Positions 26,907 to 37,614 of a stretch of 64,000 nt of DNA are shown piece after piece. The notes under the pieces are model-generated. The model was not told where the DNA came from and did not search any database. It saw nothing but the letters and a program-made list of their open reading frames with translations. The stretch comes from Paludisphaera mucosa (GTDB lineage Bacteria > Planctomycetota > Planctomycetia > Isosphaerales > Isosphaeraceae): contig NZ_JARRAG010000001.1 in assembly GCF_029589435.1 (NCBI RefSeq), forward strand, positions 1,168,808 to 1,232,807, written 5' to 3'. Numbering within the stretch: the first letter of the stretch is position 1; each line of letters starts with the position of its first letter. The position numbers and the translations under genes were made by a program.

Positions 26907-27437
26907 GTGCCGAGGCGACCATGGATCGGGCTGTTGTGTTTCTGGCCGGGCCTTCCGCAAATCTGGACCGGCCAGGAGGTCTTCGGGCTGATGCTGGCCG
27001 GATTCTTCGCGGCGACGGTCAACCTGGCGGTCGCGGCGCGCTGGGTCTGGGTCGAGGCGTTCGCCCCCGGCTGGGCTGATTTCTTCGCGGCCGCCGCCAT
27101 CCTGACCTGGTCGGTCGCCTTCGCCTACACCTCCTGGTGGGTCTGGCTGTGCCATCCCGAGCGGCATCGCCAGGAGATCAACCGGCTGTTCCAGGAGGCC
27201 GTCGAGGCCTACCTGCAGGGGAAGTGGAACGAGTCGCGGCGGCGGATCGAGCGGATCCTGGCCCTGGACGACACCGACGCGGACGCCCTCCTGCAATTGG
27301 GGGCGATCCACGTGCGGACGCATCAGCCCGAGGCGGCGCGACGGGCTTTCCGCCAGTGCCTGGAGCAGGACGGCGGCTCCAAATGGCGGTGGGAGGTCGA
27401 GCGGGCCCTGGCCGCGCTCGATAGTCCCGCATCCTAG
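26907..27437 (+). CDS. Small membrane protein with C-terminal TPR-like repeats, 176 aa
   Basis: Residues 8-85 form about three hydrophobic segments (IGLLCFWPGLPQIWTG, FGLMLAGFFAATVNLAVAA, FFAAAAILTWSVAFAYTSWW). The C-terminal 85 residues are helical with a TPR-like pattern (FQEAVEAYLQGKWNESRRRI, ALLQLGAIHVRTHQPEAARR). GTG 26907 is chosen: AGGAGGAG lies 7-8 nt upstream and a good promoter lies further upstream. Function unknown; the membrane anchor plus TPR suggests an assembly or scaffolding role. It is encoded upstream of clpC on the same strand. Confidence 0.72.
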   Translation: MPRRPWIGLLCFWPGLPQIWTGQEVFGLMLAGFFAATVNLAVAARWVWVEAFAPGWADFFAAAAILTWSVAFAYTSWWVWLCHPERHRQEINRLFQEAVEAYLQGKWNESRRRIERILALDDTDADALLQLGAIHVRTHQPEAARRAFRQCLEQDGGSKWRWEVERALAALDSPAS

Positions 27438-27634
27438 GCGGTTGGGCTCCTTGGAACGACGCCGGACGAGGCTCGCGGTCCTCGGGAGATCCCGAGAGGA
27501 CGCGAGCCGCCGTCGTTTGAAGCCGGATCGGGAGCGGCCCCGGGGTCGCGTCGGCGGGCTTGTCGGGATCGGTGGTACGCGTTCGAGCGGCGGGCGCGGG
27601 CCGCGCGAAAAGCCGTGCGACGGCGCCGGTCGAC

Positions 27635-27665
27635 TTGAACCGGCGCGGGGCTCCGGGTGTACAAT
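27635..27665 (+). promoter_or_regulatory. Candidate promoter for clpC
   Basis: TTGAAC at 27635-27640 and TACAAT at 27660-27665 are separated by 19 nt, slightly long. The predicted transcription start would lie about 50 nt upstream of the clpC ATG at 27720. No CIRCE or other heat-shock operator was recognised. Confidence 0.45.
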
Positions 27666-27719
27666 GCACGACAAGAGAGGGCTCGTCGCCGCCAAGAACG
27701 TCGGATCGGAGTAGACCGC

Positions 27720-30224
<2,505 letters not shown>

Positions 30225-30275
30225 CCCGACTCGATCCGCCCCCGGGGCGGCGTGAGCAAAGCGACGATCCAGCAG

Positions 30276-30299
30276 AGAGGGGGGCTTCGGCCCCCCTCT
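30276..30299 (+). terminator. clpC intrinsic terminator
   Basis: A 10-bp perfect stem, AGAGGGGGGC (30276-30285) / GCCCCCCTCT (30290-30299), is capped by a stable TTCG tetraloop and followed by TTTCG. It lies about 50 nt after the clpC stop. Confidence 0.85.
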
Positions 30300-30443
30300 T
30301 TCGCGTCTCGATTCGGCCCTGGGCGCGCCCAATCTCGTCGAGCGTCGCGTGGACCCCAGCGTGCTTGCGCAACCAGACGGCGGCCGCCGAATCATCCGCG
30401 CGAAGAGCATCCTTTCGATCGAGATCGCACCCGAGGAGGCAGC

Positions 30444-32927
30444 TCACTCCTCGTAGAACTGGCCGAGGCAGGAGTCGACCGCGTCGGGAGCCATCGATCG
30501 CACCTCGTCCTCCTCGACGAGCTTGCCGTTCGCGGAGGCCGCGAAGGTCGCGGCGGTCCGCTCATCCTTCTCGGCCTGCTGCTTGGCCTTCACCTTGGCG
30601 GCGTTCGGGGCCTCGTTCCACAGCTTGTCGGCGACCACCACGAACGCCGGCACGAGGATCGGCCGCACCAGGAAGGTGTCGAGCAGCACGCCCAGGCCCA
30701 GCGAGAAGCCAAGCTCGCGGAGCGACGTCAGGCTCCCCGTCAGCATCGAGCCGAACGTGCCCGCCATGATCAGGCCGCACGAGCTGATGATGCCGCCCGT
30801 ATGCGCGACCGCCCGGCGCGTCCCTTCGACGGCCCCGTGCTTCGCTTCCTCCTCGATCACGCGCGCCATCAGCAGGATGTTGTAGTCCTCGCCGACCGCC
30901 ACCAGGATCACGAAGAGGAAGAAGCCCACGGTCCAGTCGAGGCCGCCCCAGGGTTCGGTGCCGTGGTGCATGCCCTTGAAGACCAGCTCGGTGATCCCCA
31001 GGGAGGCCAGGTAGCCCAAAACGACGGTCAGGATGAGGTAGAGGCACGTCCCCGGCCGCCGCAGCAGGGCGACCAGGATGATGTAGACCCCGAAGGTCAC
31101 GAGGAAATACATTCGCCGCTCGTCGCCCGTCGTCACCCTCATCAGGTCGTTCACGGCGGACGTCGAGCCGGCGAGGCCGACGGCCGATGCGCCCTGGATC
31201 GGGCCTCCGGGCTTGCTCGCGGCGTCCAGGGTGTCGCCGACCCGGGAGAGGCTCGTGAGGCTCGCCCGCGAGAACGGATCCGTCTCGAAGACGATGTCGA
31301 ACCGGGTGATGTGGTTCGGGGCGTTTCGATCTTGTGGCTTGATGCTGACGTATCGGCCGTCGGCCGCCGCACGCAGGGCCCGGTCGGCCATCTTCTGCAG
31401 GAAGTTCATCTCCGAATCGAGCATCGGAGTTTTGCCGGTCGGCTGCGAAAGCGAGCGGACCTCGGCCACGCCTGGGACCGCCAGCAGGCGACGGGTGACC
31501 TCGGTGACCTTCTCGCGGCCTTCGGGAGTCCGGAAATCGACCTTGGGATTCTCGACGACCGCGATCGTCGGGCTCAACTCGCCGACCGCGAAGTAACGGC
31601 GGATCACCGAGGCCCCGACGACGCTCGGCCGGTCGGGCGAGAGGTCGGCGAGCTGGCTGTAGTTCGACGTCGTCCTCGCCCCGATCACGGCCAGGGGCAA
31701 GAGCGCGGCCAGGCTTAAGGTCAGGATCCAGACCGGATGGCGGACGACCAGGCTTGAGACCCCGACCCAGAAGCCGGTCATCGGCATCTCTTGAAGGCTC
31801 TCGGCCTCGCGATCCGCGCCGGGAGTGTGGTGGGGCGGCCGGAAGGGCCAAAAAATCACGCCGCCGAGCCATCTGAGCAGCATCGGAGCCAGCGTCAGGG
31901 CCGCCAGCAGGGCGATGGACAGGCTCATCGCGATCGCGGGTCCGGTATAGCGGATCTTTGCGAAGCTGGAGAAATAGAGCATTCCCAGGCCGACGATGAC
32001 CGTCCCCGCGCTCGCGACGAGCGCGCCGCCCACCTGCTCGATCGCCTCGCGGAGTGCGTCCTCGCGCGTCCGCCCCCGCGCCAGCTCCTCGCGGTAGCGG
32101 GCGATCAGGAAGAGACAGTAATCGGTCCCGGCCCCGAACAGCACCACGACGACGAAGACCCGGGTGATGTTGATGACCTGGAACGACAGGAACGGGATCG
32201 CCGTCAGCGCCGCGATCGCCTTCATCGAGACGACGACCGAGAACGCGATCGTCACCAGGGGGACCATCGCCAGCAGCGGCGATCGGTAGACGATCAGCAG
32301 GATGGCGATCACCAGGACGATGGTCGCCGTGGTCGTGTTCTCGATGCTCTCGTTCGCGGCGGTGTTCATGTCGTGGCCGACGAGCGCCGAGCCGGAGACC
32401 GATCGGGTGAGGCCCTCGGGGAGGGGGGGCTGCTCGTGCAGGTAGTCGAGGATCTTGTCGACGGCGATCCGGGTCTTGCGCGAGAGGTAGGTGCCGTTGA
32501 GCGCGGCGATCGAGAGCACGGCCTGGCCGGGGCCGTCGTGGGCCTTGCCGATCAATCGCGGGCCGATGACCGGCGATCGATGCGTGTCGATCTTCTTGAC
32601 GCCGAGGGTGGGGTCGGCCTCGCTCCATTTGTAGAACTCGGACGCTTGCTTCTCGACGTAGGCCAGGTCTTCCGGGCTCAGCGGGCCCGCGGGCCTCTCG
32701 AAGATGAAGACCACCTGCGAACTGGAGGCGTCCCTGGGGAAGCCGCGCTCGAGCAGCTCCTGCCCGACGACGCTGGGGTAGTCGCGCGGGAAGAACCGGA
32801 CGTCGTCGTCCTTGGTCACGTCCTCCCAACGCGGTGCGTAAAGAAACAGCAGGGCTGTCGCTGAAATCCAGAGCAGGAGGACGACCCAGGATCGACGCTG
32901 CACGAGACCCGCGAGAAAACGAAACAT
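30444..32927 (-). CDS. MMPL/RND-family transporter, 827 aa
   Basis: A predicted inner-membrane exporter of the MMPL (MmpL/HpnN-like) family, probably for lipids or other hydrophobic compounds. There are two related halves: an N-terminal TM helix (RSWVVLLLWISATALLFLYA), an extracytoplasmic loop, then a bundle including LFGAGTDYCLFLIARYREEL, the MMPL GxxxDY motif. This arrangement is repeated in the second half as ILVAVGEDYNILLMARVIEEE. The C-terminal cytoplasmic tail is charged. It is a single gene, divergent from a 129-aa protein gene, and no outer-membrane partner lies next to it. Substrate unknown. Confidence 0.88.
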   Translation of the reverse strand: MFRFLAGLVQRRSWVVLLLWISATALLFLYAPRWEDVTKDDDVRFFPRDYPSVVGQELLERGFPRDASSSQVVFIFERPAGPLSPEDLAYVEKQASEFYKWSEADPTLGVKKIDTHRSPVIGPRLIGKAHDGPGQAVLSIAALNGTYLSRKTRIAVDKILDYLHEQPPLPEGLTRSVSGSALVGHDMNTAANESIENTTTATIVLVIAILLIVYRSPLLAMVPLVTIAFSVVVSMKAIAALTAIPFLSFQVINITRVFVVVVLFGAGTDYCLFLIARYREELARGRTREDALREAIEQVGGALVASAGTVIVGLGMLYFSSFAKIRYTGPAIAMSLSIALLAALTLAPMLLRWLGGVIFWPFRPPHHTPGADREAESLQEMPMTGFWVGVSSLVVRHPVWILTLSLAALLPLAVIGARTTSNYSQLADLSPDRPSVVGASVIRRYFAVGELSPTIAVVENPKVDFRTPEGREKVTEVTRRLLAVPGVAEVRSLSQPTGKTPMLDSEMNFLQKMADRALRAAADGRYVSIKPQDRNAPNHITRFDIVFETDPFSRASLTSLSRVGDTLDAASKPGGPIQGASAVGLAGSTSAVNDLMRVTTGDERRMYFLVTFGVYIILVALLRRPGTCLYLILTVVLGYLASLGITELVFKGMHHGTEPWGGLDWTVGFFLFVILVAVGEDYNILLMARVIEEEAKHGAVEGTRRAVAHTGGIISSCGLIMAGTFGSMLTGSLTSLRELGFSLGLGVLLDTFLVRPILVPAFVVVADKLWNEAPNAAKVKAKQQAEKDERTAATFAASANGKLVEEDEVRSMAPDAVDSCLGQFYEE

Positions 32928-33145
32928 GTTCGGTACGGTTTCCCGTAGAGGAGCAGACGACTCCCACCCTGAAGGCGTCGAGCGGGAAGCCGGTCTCTTG
33001 ATCCCAAGTCGTCCAGCGGCAAGCTTTTTGGTTGACCGGGCCGAGTCTAGTCGATCGTCGGCCCCCTGTCAAAGCGAAACGACCTCGCCGACTGGGGCCG
33101 TGATCGCCGGGACGGGGGGGTGGTAGGCGGTGTGGATTCGGACGG

Positions 33146-33180
33146 TTGGTTGGCCTGAAACTTGCCCTGAAGCGTATTAT
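33146..33180 (+). promoter_or_regulatory. Candidate promoter upstream of the 129-aa protein
   Basis: TATTAT at 33175-33180 (5 of 6 match) has a TTGGCC -35-like hexamer at 33150-33155 with a 19-nt spacer. It lies 65-90 nt upstream of the TTG start. It is a weak call based on the -10 box alone. Confidence 0.35.
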
Positions 33181-33244
33181 GTTTTAGAAGCATCTCAGGG
33201 GGCCGACGATTCGGCCTCAGAACGGGCCTCAGAGGAAACCTGCC

Positions 33245-33634
33245 TTGTCGCCTTCATCGCTCCGCGAACTCGCCACCTTCTGGACGGGCCGCCTGGCCCA
33301 CTACAACGCGCATCGCAACGACGAGCATCTGAACGCGCTTTACGAAGAGACGCTGCGTTACGTCGGCCTGCACCTGGAGAACGACCTCAGTCGTTCCGAC
33401 TACTGGACGCGAGTCCCGCTCCACCGCCGCCTGGGGGTGCTCCTCTACCTGGTCGATCAGGGCGTCGTCGAAATGTCGACGCGGCACGGCCGCCATCAGT
33501 TCATCGCCCTCCCCCAGGCCGAGGAATGGGTCGCGCAGCATTCCGCACTCCGCCCTTTCGCCAAGGCCACCCTTGAACTCGTAACGGCCCTCCGGCACCA
33601 CGCCGCCCGCGTGGCTCGCTCTCGCAAGGCCTGA
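33245..33634 (+). CDS. Conserved-type hypothetical protein, possible winged-helix fold, 129 aa
   Basis: Not recognised as a named family. The sequence is mostly alpha-helical, with a possible winged-helix pattern in PLHRRLGVLLYLVDQGVVEM then RHGRHQFIALPQAEEWVAQH. TTG 33245 is chosen because GAGGA lies about 8 nt upstream and no ATG is well placed; amino acid composition is normal, unlike shadow frames. It ends 26 nt before the end of the convergent reverse transcriptase gene. It could be an unrelated neighbour or a regulator of the RT operon; sequence alone does not decide. Confidence 0.6.
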   Translation: MSPSSLRELATFWTGRLAHYNAHRNDEHLNALYEETLRYVGLHLENDLSRSDYWTRVPLHRRLGVLLYLVDQGVVEMSTRHGRHQFIALPQAEEWVAQHSALRPFAKATLELVTALRHHAARVARSRKA

Positions 33635-33660
33635 GGCGCCCGCAGCCCGACGGTCGCACC

Positions 33661-34608
33661 TTAGCGGCCGTCGTGTGCTGAACGACGATGTCGGATGGCC
33701 TCGGGCACCTGCTCGACCATCCGCTGATACTCACGGCGGCCCTGCAGCCTCGCCAGGTCGACCGGATCCCGGGTCCACCAGGATCGCCAACGCAAGACTG
33801 CGGTCCGCCACTTCAGTTCCCAGGGGACGCGTAGCCGACCGTCCCCGGCGAGCACTAGACCCGTCACGCGGGGCCGTTCGCGGGCCTCGCCCACCTGCCA
33901 GCCCTTTCGCGGCTGAACCTCGTATCCCGAATCCCCGAGGGCATCCTCGACGGATCGCCGGAAGCCGCTCGGCATCCGGTCGTGGGGCCAGGAGAAGGTC
34001 AGGTCGTCGCCGTAACGGGTGTAAATCCCGCGTGAACGACGAACCAGTCTCAGCAGTCGGTCGTCGAGTTGGACGTTGACCAGGTTGCTCAGGCAGGGGC
34101 TGGTCGGCGCGCCCTGCGGCAATCCCTCGCGCGAGGTGCATAGCCGCATCAGAACCTGCAACGCCTCGCCACGCCAACCGTGCGCGCGAAAGCATCCTCT
34201 CACCCGAGCCGACTGCGTCGTCTCGAAAAAGTCTCGCAGGTCCACCGTCGCGATCAGGGCGCTCCTCGCATGGGGAATCGCATTGAGGACGGTGGTCGCC
34301 CCGGGATAGAATGCGGTCGCGGCGGGATGGATCGGCAGGCTGACCAGGTACCCGTCCAGCAGCCTGCGTTGCAGCCGCTTCAGCGAGGGCGAGGGTGCCA
34401 GGAGTCGACGTTCGCGGCCGTCGGGCTTGGAGATGGTGAACGGTCGATAATGGTATCGAGGGCCCAGCCGTACCCCCCGCAACTCCTCATCATCGATGTC
34501 GAGAATCGCAGCCAGCCTTGCGGTCTGGTCGGAGGGCCCAGCGTCCCTCGCGATCATGCGACGAAGACCCTCAGGGACGAGGCGGCTCAGCGGGAGACGC
34601 GCGCTCAT
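33661..34608 (-). CDS. Retron-type reverse transcriptase, 315 aa
   Basis: RNA-directed DNA polymerase with all core motifs: fingers region KPDGRERRLLAPSPSLKRLQ (61-80), NAIPH at 109-113 (the retron NAxxH motif), catalytic VDLRDFF at 122-128 with D123, LPQGAPTSPCLSNLV at 163-177, YGDD at 199-202 (YxDD box with D201 and D202), and VTG at 248-250 (the retron-specific triplet). The length is typical of retron RTs (about 300-330 aa). No maturase X domain, HNH or protease domain is present, which argues against a group II intron or RT fusion. The ATG overlaps the TGA of the SPFH gene by 4 nt (ATGA), so the two are translationally coupled. A retron RT would copy part of a structured RNA into msDNA. 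Confidence 0.88.
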   Translation of the reverse strand: MSARLPLSRLVPEGLRRMIARDAGPSDQTARLAAILDIDDEELRGVRLGPRYHYRPFTISKPDGRERRLLAPSPSLKRLQRRLLDGYLVSLPIHPAATAFYPGATTVLNAIPHARSALIATVDLRDFFETTQSARVRGCFRAHGWRGEALQVLMRLCTSREGLPQGAPTSPCLSNLVNVQLDDRLLRLVRRSRGIYTRYGDDLTFSWPHDRMPSGFRRSVEDALGDSGYEVQPRKGWQVGEARERPRVTGLVLAGDGRLRVPWELKWRTAVLRWRSWWTRDPVDLARLQGRREYQRMVEQVPEAIRHRRSAHDGR

Positions 34609-35324
34609 GAGGATCCCGCCCGCGGCGAGGAGTCGGACGCGCGGGAAAGCAACGAGTCCAGGCCGGGGATGATGAGCACGTTGCCGGATTTGGACGCCAG
34701 CTGCGACAGGGTTTCCAGCTCCTGGAGCTTCAGCAGCAAGGGGTTATCCTGGATCATCCTCGCCGTATTGACGCGGGCCCGCGCCGCGGCGACCTCATGG
34801 CGGGCGGACGTGAGGTTGGCGCGGCCCTTCAGGTCGGCTTCCACTTCCTGAAGGAACACGGCGCGGACCGAGCCGGGGAGGACCATGTCCTTGACGCCGA
34901 CCCGTGTGAGCTCGACCCCGAAGGCGTTCGCTCGCGGTGCGACGCTGATCTGCAGGTCGCGCGAGAGGGCGTCGCGCTCTTTCAGCAGCTCCTCGAGGGT
35001 GCGGCCGACGATCGCCTCGCGGAGGGTCAGTTGCAGATCCTGGTAAAGCTGCGTCTGGAAGTCGCCGACGCGATGGCGAGCGGCGATCGGGTCCGAGACC
35101 CTGTACTGGGCGATCAGGGTGACGCGGACGCCGATCTTGTCCGCCGTGAGGATCTCTTGGGCCTCGACCGTCTGGCTGACTTCGCGTAAGTCCATGCGAT
35201 CGACTTGGCGGTCCTGCCAGCTCCAGAAGCGGTAACGTCCGGGGGGCAGTAGCTCGAGGAATCGGCCGTGATGATAGAGCAACCCCCGTTCGAATTCGCG
35301 GACGATCACCGTGCGACGGAACAC
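34605..35324 (-). CDS. SPFH/slipin (band 7) protein, 239 aa, first gene of the RT operon
   Basis: SPFH/prohibitin-type domain: IVREFERGLLYHHGRFLELL, PPGRYRFWSWQDRQVDRMDL, VSQTVEAQEILTADKIGVRV, LIAQYRVSDP, then LREAIVGRTLEELLKERDAL, a region with PGSVRAVFLQEVEADLKG, and a coiled-coil-like ARHEVAAARARVNTARMI. SPFH proteins form membrane-associated ring or cage assemblies. GTG 35324 is chosen: AGAGGAG lies 6 nt upstream. A longer open frame exists to 35450 but has no start signal. The protein lacks an obvious N-terminal transmembrane helix, unusual for slipins. Its stop overlaps the RT start (ATGA). As the only partner of a retron RT it is the best candidate effector or membrane anchor; this is inference. 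Confidence 0.8.
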   Translation of the reverse strand: MFRRTVIVREFERGLLYHHGRFLELLPPGRYRFWSWQDRQVDRMDLREVSQTVEAQEILTADKIGVRVTLIAQYRVSDPIAARHRVGDFQTQLYQDLQLTLREAIVGRTLEELLKERDALSRDLQISVAPRANAFGVELTRVGVKDMVLPGSVRAVFLQEVEADLKGRANLTSARHEVAAARARVNTARMIQDNPLLLKLQELETLSQLASKSGNVLIIPGLDSLLSRASDSSPRAGSS

Positions 35325-35499
35325 GACCGGCTCCTCTCGGGGGCGCAATGAGACTGCGAGCGATACGCGAACGGACGATCCGATGATGGCGAGTCGGAGG
35401 GCTGGTGCCGGACGAATCGGCGAACGCGGGCCGATCATTGATGCCGGCACGCCGGGAGCCGATGGCTCGGGGCGAGTTCCGACAGGTATCCTGACCGAC

Positions 35500-35640
35500 G
35501 CAAGACGATCGCGGACCGCGGTTTCCCGCGGCCGGCGGCGAGACCTCCGGCCTTGCGGCCGCAGGACTCGCGTTTCACCCCCCGACGTTAGCCGTGCGAC
35601 GCCATGCGATGCACGGCTAAAACGTATCCCCCAACTGCGG
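35500..35640 (-). ncRNA. Candidate structured RNA (retron msr-msd-like) in the SPFH-RT leader
   Basis: On the minus strand, between a TACAAT -10 box and the SPFH start, several hairpins occur close together. They include TTAGCCGTGC/GCACGGCTAA (35620-35611 with 35597-35588, 13-nt loop, extendable with ACGTT/AACGT), a CCGCGG-GAAA-CCGCGG stem with a GNRA loop (35531-35516), and a 10-bp GC-rich pairing of 35565-35556 with 35534-35525 that competes with it. CCGCAG (35640-35635) can also close the region against CTGCGG. Position and density of stems suit a retron RNA, but the terminal a1/a2 repeats and the branching G were not identified, and high GC makes stems common by chance. Confidence 0.4.
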
Positions 35641-35686
35641 AACGCTCGATCCTAAAGGGGAGCGCCGCGAGACTTGAGGCGGCCTG

Positions 35687-35692
35687 ATTGTA
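35687..35692 (-). promoter_or_regulatory. Candidate -10 box of the SPFH-RT operon
   Basis: TACAAT on the minus strand (35692-35687), the same hexamer as in the candidate promoters at 26849 and 27660. It is preceded by no clear -35 box. Transcription would start near 35680, giving a leader of about 355 nt before the SPFH GTG. It lies just downstream of the rlmN terminator-like hairpin. Confidence 0.35.
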
Positions 35693-35747
35693 CTGGCCTG
35701 ATTTCGAGCCCACCAGAGGCGGCCGGCGGGCCTCGACGACCATCGGA

Positions 35748-35767
35748 AGGCCGCCGTCCGGCGGCCT
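35748..35767 (-). terminator. Terminator-like hairpin after rlmN
   Basis: AGGCCGCC (35767-35760) pairs with GGCGGCCT (35755-35748) around GGAC. It lies 13 nt after the rlmN stop on the minus strand, with only TTCC following, so termination efficiency is uncertain. Confidence 0.45.
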
Positions 35768-35780
35768 GGTCCGCGGCGAT

Positions 35781-36818
35781 TCAGCCGACGCCGGCGAGGG
35801 TTCCGCAGGCGGCCTGGATGTCCTTGCCCCCCGAGTAACGCCGGACGATCGGCTGGCCGACATGTCGGGTCAGGGCGTCGCGGAAGGCTTGCAGCTCCGC
35901 CGTCGTCGGCGGGGCGTACCGGCCCGAGGGGTCGGTGACTTCGATCAGGTCGACGCGGACGGGGGTGTCGCCGATCAGCACGCCCAGGGCCTGTGCGTCG
36001 TCCTCGCCGACGTTCACCCCGGCGATGCAGACATAGGCCAGGGTCACGCGGCAGCGGCGGGCCAGGGCGAAACGTCGGGCCGCGGCGACGACCTCGGCGA
36101 CGGGCCAGCGCGACGCGACCGGCACCAACTCGCGACGCTTGGCGTCGGTCGCCGCGCCGAGGCTGATCGCCAGTCGATAGCGATGCCCTTCGCGGGTGTA
36201 GCGGTCGATCTCCGGGACGAGGCCCACGGTGCTGATCGTGATCGCCTTCGCCCCGATCGAGCCGGCCGACGAGCAACGCAGCAGGTCGGCCGCCGTCAGG
36301 ACGTGGTCGTAGTTGAGGAACGGCTCGCCCATGCCCATGAACACGGCGCCCGTCACCCGCCGCCCCTGGCCGCGGACGATCTCGCGTGCCTGGAGGAACT
36401 GGTCGATGATTTCCCAGGCCTGCAGGTTGCGTCGCGAGGTCATCCGGGCCGTCGCGCAGAACGTGCAGCCCATCGCGCAGCCGACCTGAGACGAGAGACA
36501 GAGGCTGACCGCCCCCGGCTTGTGGAGCGGGATCAGGACCGTCTCGAGCGCCAGCCCTTCACTCGTCCGGAACCTCAGCTTCTGGAATCCGTCGCCCGGC
36601 GAGACGACCGAGGCGTCGAGCGTGAGCCTCGGCAAGGGGAGGGGAGAGACGGCCTCCGCGAGCCGCCTTGGGATCTGGGATTCCGCCATCCAGCGCGACG
36701 GGTCGAGCACCCCGCGCTGGAAGACGGTGGACAACAGCTTTCGCGCGACCCCGGCGTCGCAGCCCCGGCCCGCCGCCCACGTCTCCAGCTCGCCCGGCCG
36801 GACGTTCCTCGGATCCAT
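35781..36818 (-). CDS. rlmN: 23S rRNA/tRNA adenine-C2 methyltransferase RlmN-type radical SAM enzyme, 345 aa
   Basis: Radical SAM enzyme that methylates adenine C2 in 23S rRNA (and some tRNAs). The iron-sulfur cluster motif is GCAMGCTFCATARMT with C114, C118 and C121. The substrate segment AVFMGMGEPFLNYDHVLTAA and the C-terminal SGGKDIQAACGTLAG, with C338 in the position of the methyl-accepting cysteine, are RlmN hallmarks. The Cfr branch (C8 methylation) is closely related but not obviously favoured here. ATG 36818 is chosen; the 23 extra N-terminal codons to 36887 lack a start signal. It is encoded upstream of the retron operon on the same strand but separated from it by a hairpin, so it is probably an unrelated housekeeping gene. 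Confidence 0.9.
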   Translation of the reverse strand: MDPRNVRPGELETWAAGRGCDAGVARKLLSTVFQRGVLDPSRWMAESQIPRRLAEAVSPLPLPRLTLDASVVSPGDGFQKLRFRTSEGLALETVLIPLHKPGAVSLCLSSQVGCAMGCTFCATARMTSRRNLQAWEIIDQFLQAREIVRGQGRRVTGAVFMGMGEPFLNYDHVLTAADLLRCSSAGSIGAKAITISTVGLVPEIDRYTREGHRYRLAISLGAATDAKRRELVPVASRWPVAEVVAAARRFALARRCRVTLAYVCIAGVNVGEDDAQALGVLIGDTPVRVDLIEVTDPSGRYAPPTTAELQAFRDALTRHVGQPIVRRYSGGKDIQAACGTLAGVG

Positions 36819-37614
36819 CGTCGCGTCGTCTCCCCGCCTGATTCGTTCCCACGGTCGACCCGAGAGTGGTCCTAGGGCTCTCAGCATAGCGAAGCGACAC
36901 CCGCCGAAGAATTCCAGACGGCGCGGCGATTCGTGCTGCGGCCCGTTCGAGACCAGGCGGTATGGTGCATTATTATCAAGTGGATTTCGCGCGTCGGTCG
37001 ATCGAGATCACCCTTAAGTCAAGGAGACTCCTCGGTTTCGAGTCCTTCGAAAACACCATCGAAGCCAATCCGACGAGGTTTTTCCGCCGGACATCGGCTA
37101 GACTCGAGGTGGCCATAAATTCCATCAAGTTTGTGGTTTACGTCGAACTGAGATCCTTGTTTGACGCGAGTATCGTGGCCTGGCCGAGGGGATGGACGAA
37201 CCCGAGCGGACCCGAATCGAAGCCATTCCGAAGCCATTCCGAAGCCAGACCGAAGCCGAACGGGAGAGTCGCCGACAGGCGCACAATATCCGAGCCTCCT
37301 CGACGAACGCCGTAAGGGCGAAGTGGGTCGATGCGCTCGCATTTATGGGGGATTCGGTCGCTCTCGAGCCGTCGCAAGAAACTTCGAATCCTTGAACAAA
37401 CCATCGGGACGGACCCGTCGTAGGAAACGGAGATTCGCGTGCAATCAGGCCGGCGGGTCCGGGACGCCTCGTCCAAGTGACTGCCGGATCAAGGTTTGAG
37501 GACGGCCGACGGGCTCGCTCGGCGGTCGTCCGGCATGGCGCTCGACGGGGGCCGCCGGCTTCCGCAAGGGCGGATCACCGCGGTCCCTCCAGGGACTACA
37601 ACAGGAGCAGGTTG
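36819..37614. other. Intergenic region between rlmN and htrA, with short tandem repeats
   Basis: About 796 nt without a convincing gene; possible frames have shadow composition. At 37219-37262 four adjacent 11-nt units occur: GAAGCCATTCC twice (37219 and 37230), then GAAGCCAGACC and GAAGCCGAACG. The segment 36960-37150 is more AT-rich. No tRNA or sRNA was recognised. Confidence 0.5.
37219..37262. repeat. Short tandem repeat, four 11-nt units
   Basis: GAAGCCATTCC occurs twice in direct succession, followed by GAAGCCAGACC and GAAGCCGAACG, with GAAGCC conserved in every unit. It is non-coding and upstream of htrA. Confidence 0.7.

Noticed and set aside
33661-34608. Group II intron or diversity-generating retroelement RT
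   Set aside because: No maturase or HNH domain, no template/variable repeat seen nearby, and the retron-specific NAxxH and VTG motifs are present.
35325-35450. Longer SPFH protein starting at 35450
   Set aside because: No ribosome binding site, and the extra residues look like leader-derived shadow; GTG 35324 has AGAGGAG at ideal spacing.
36888-37476. Possible CRISPR array or insertion sequence remnant
   Set aside because: The 11-nt repeats are too short and have no spacers; no transposase-like frame or terminal inverted repeat was seen.
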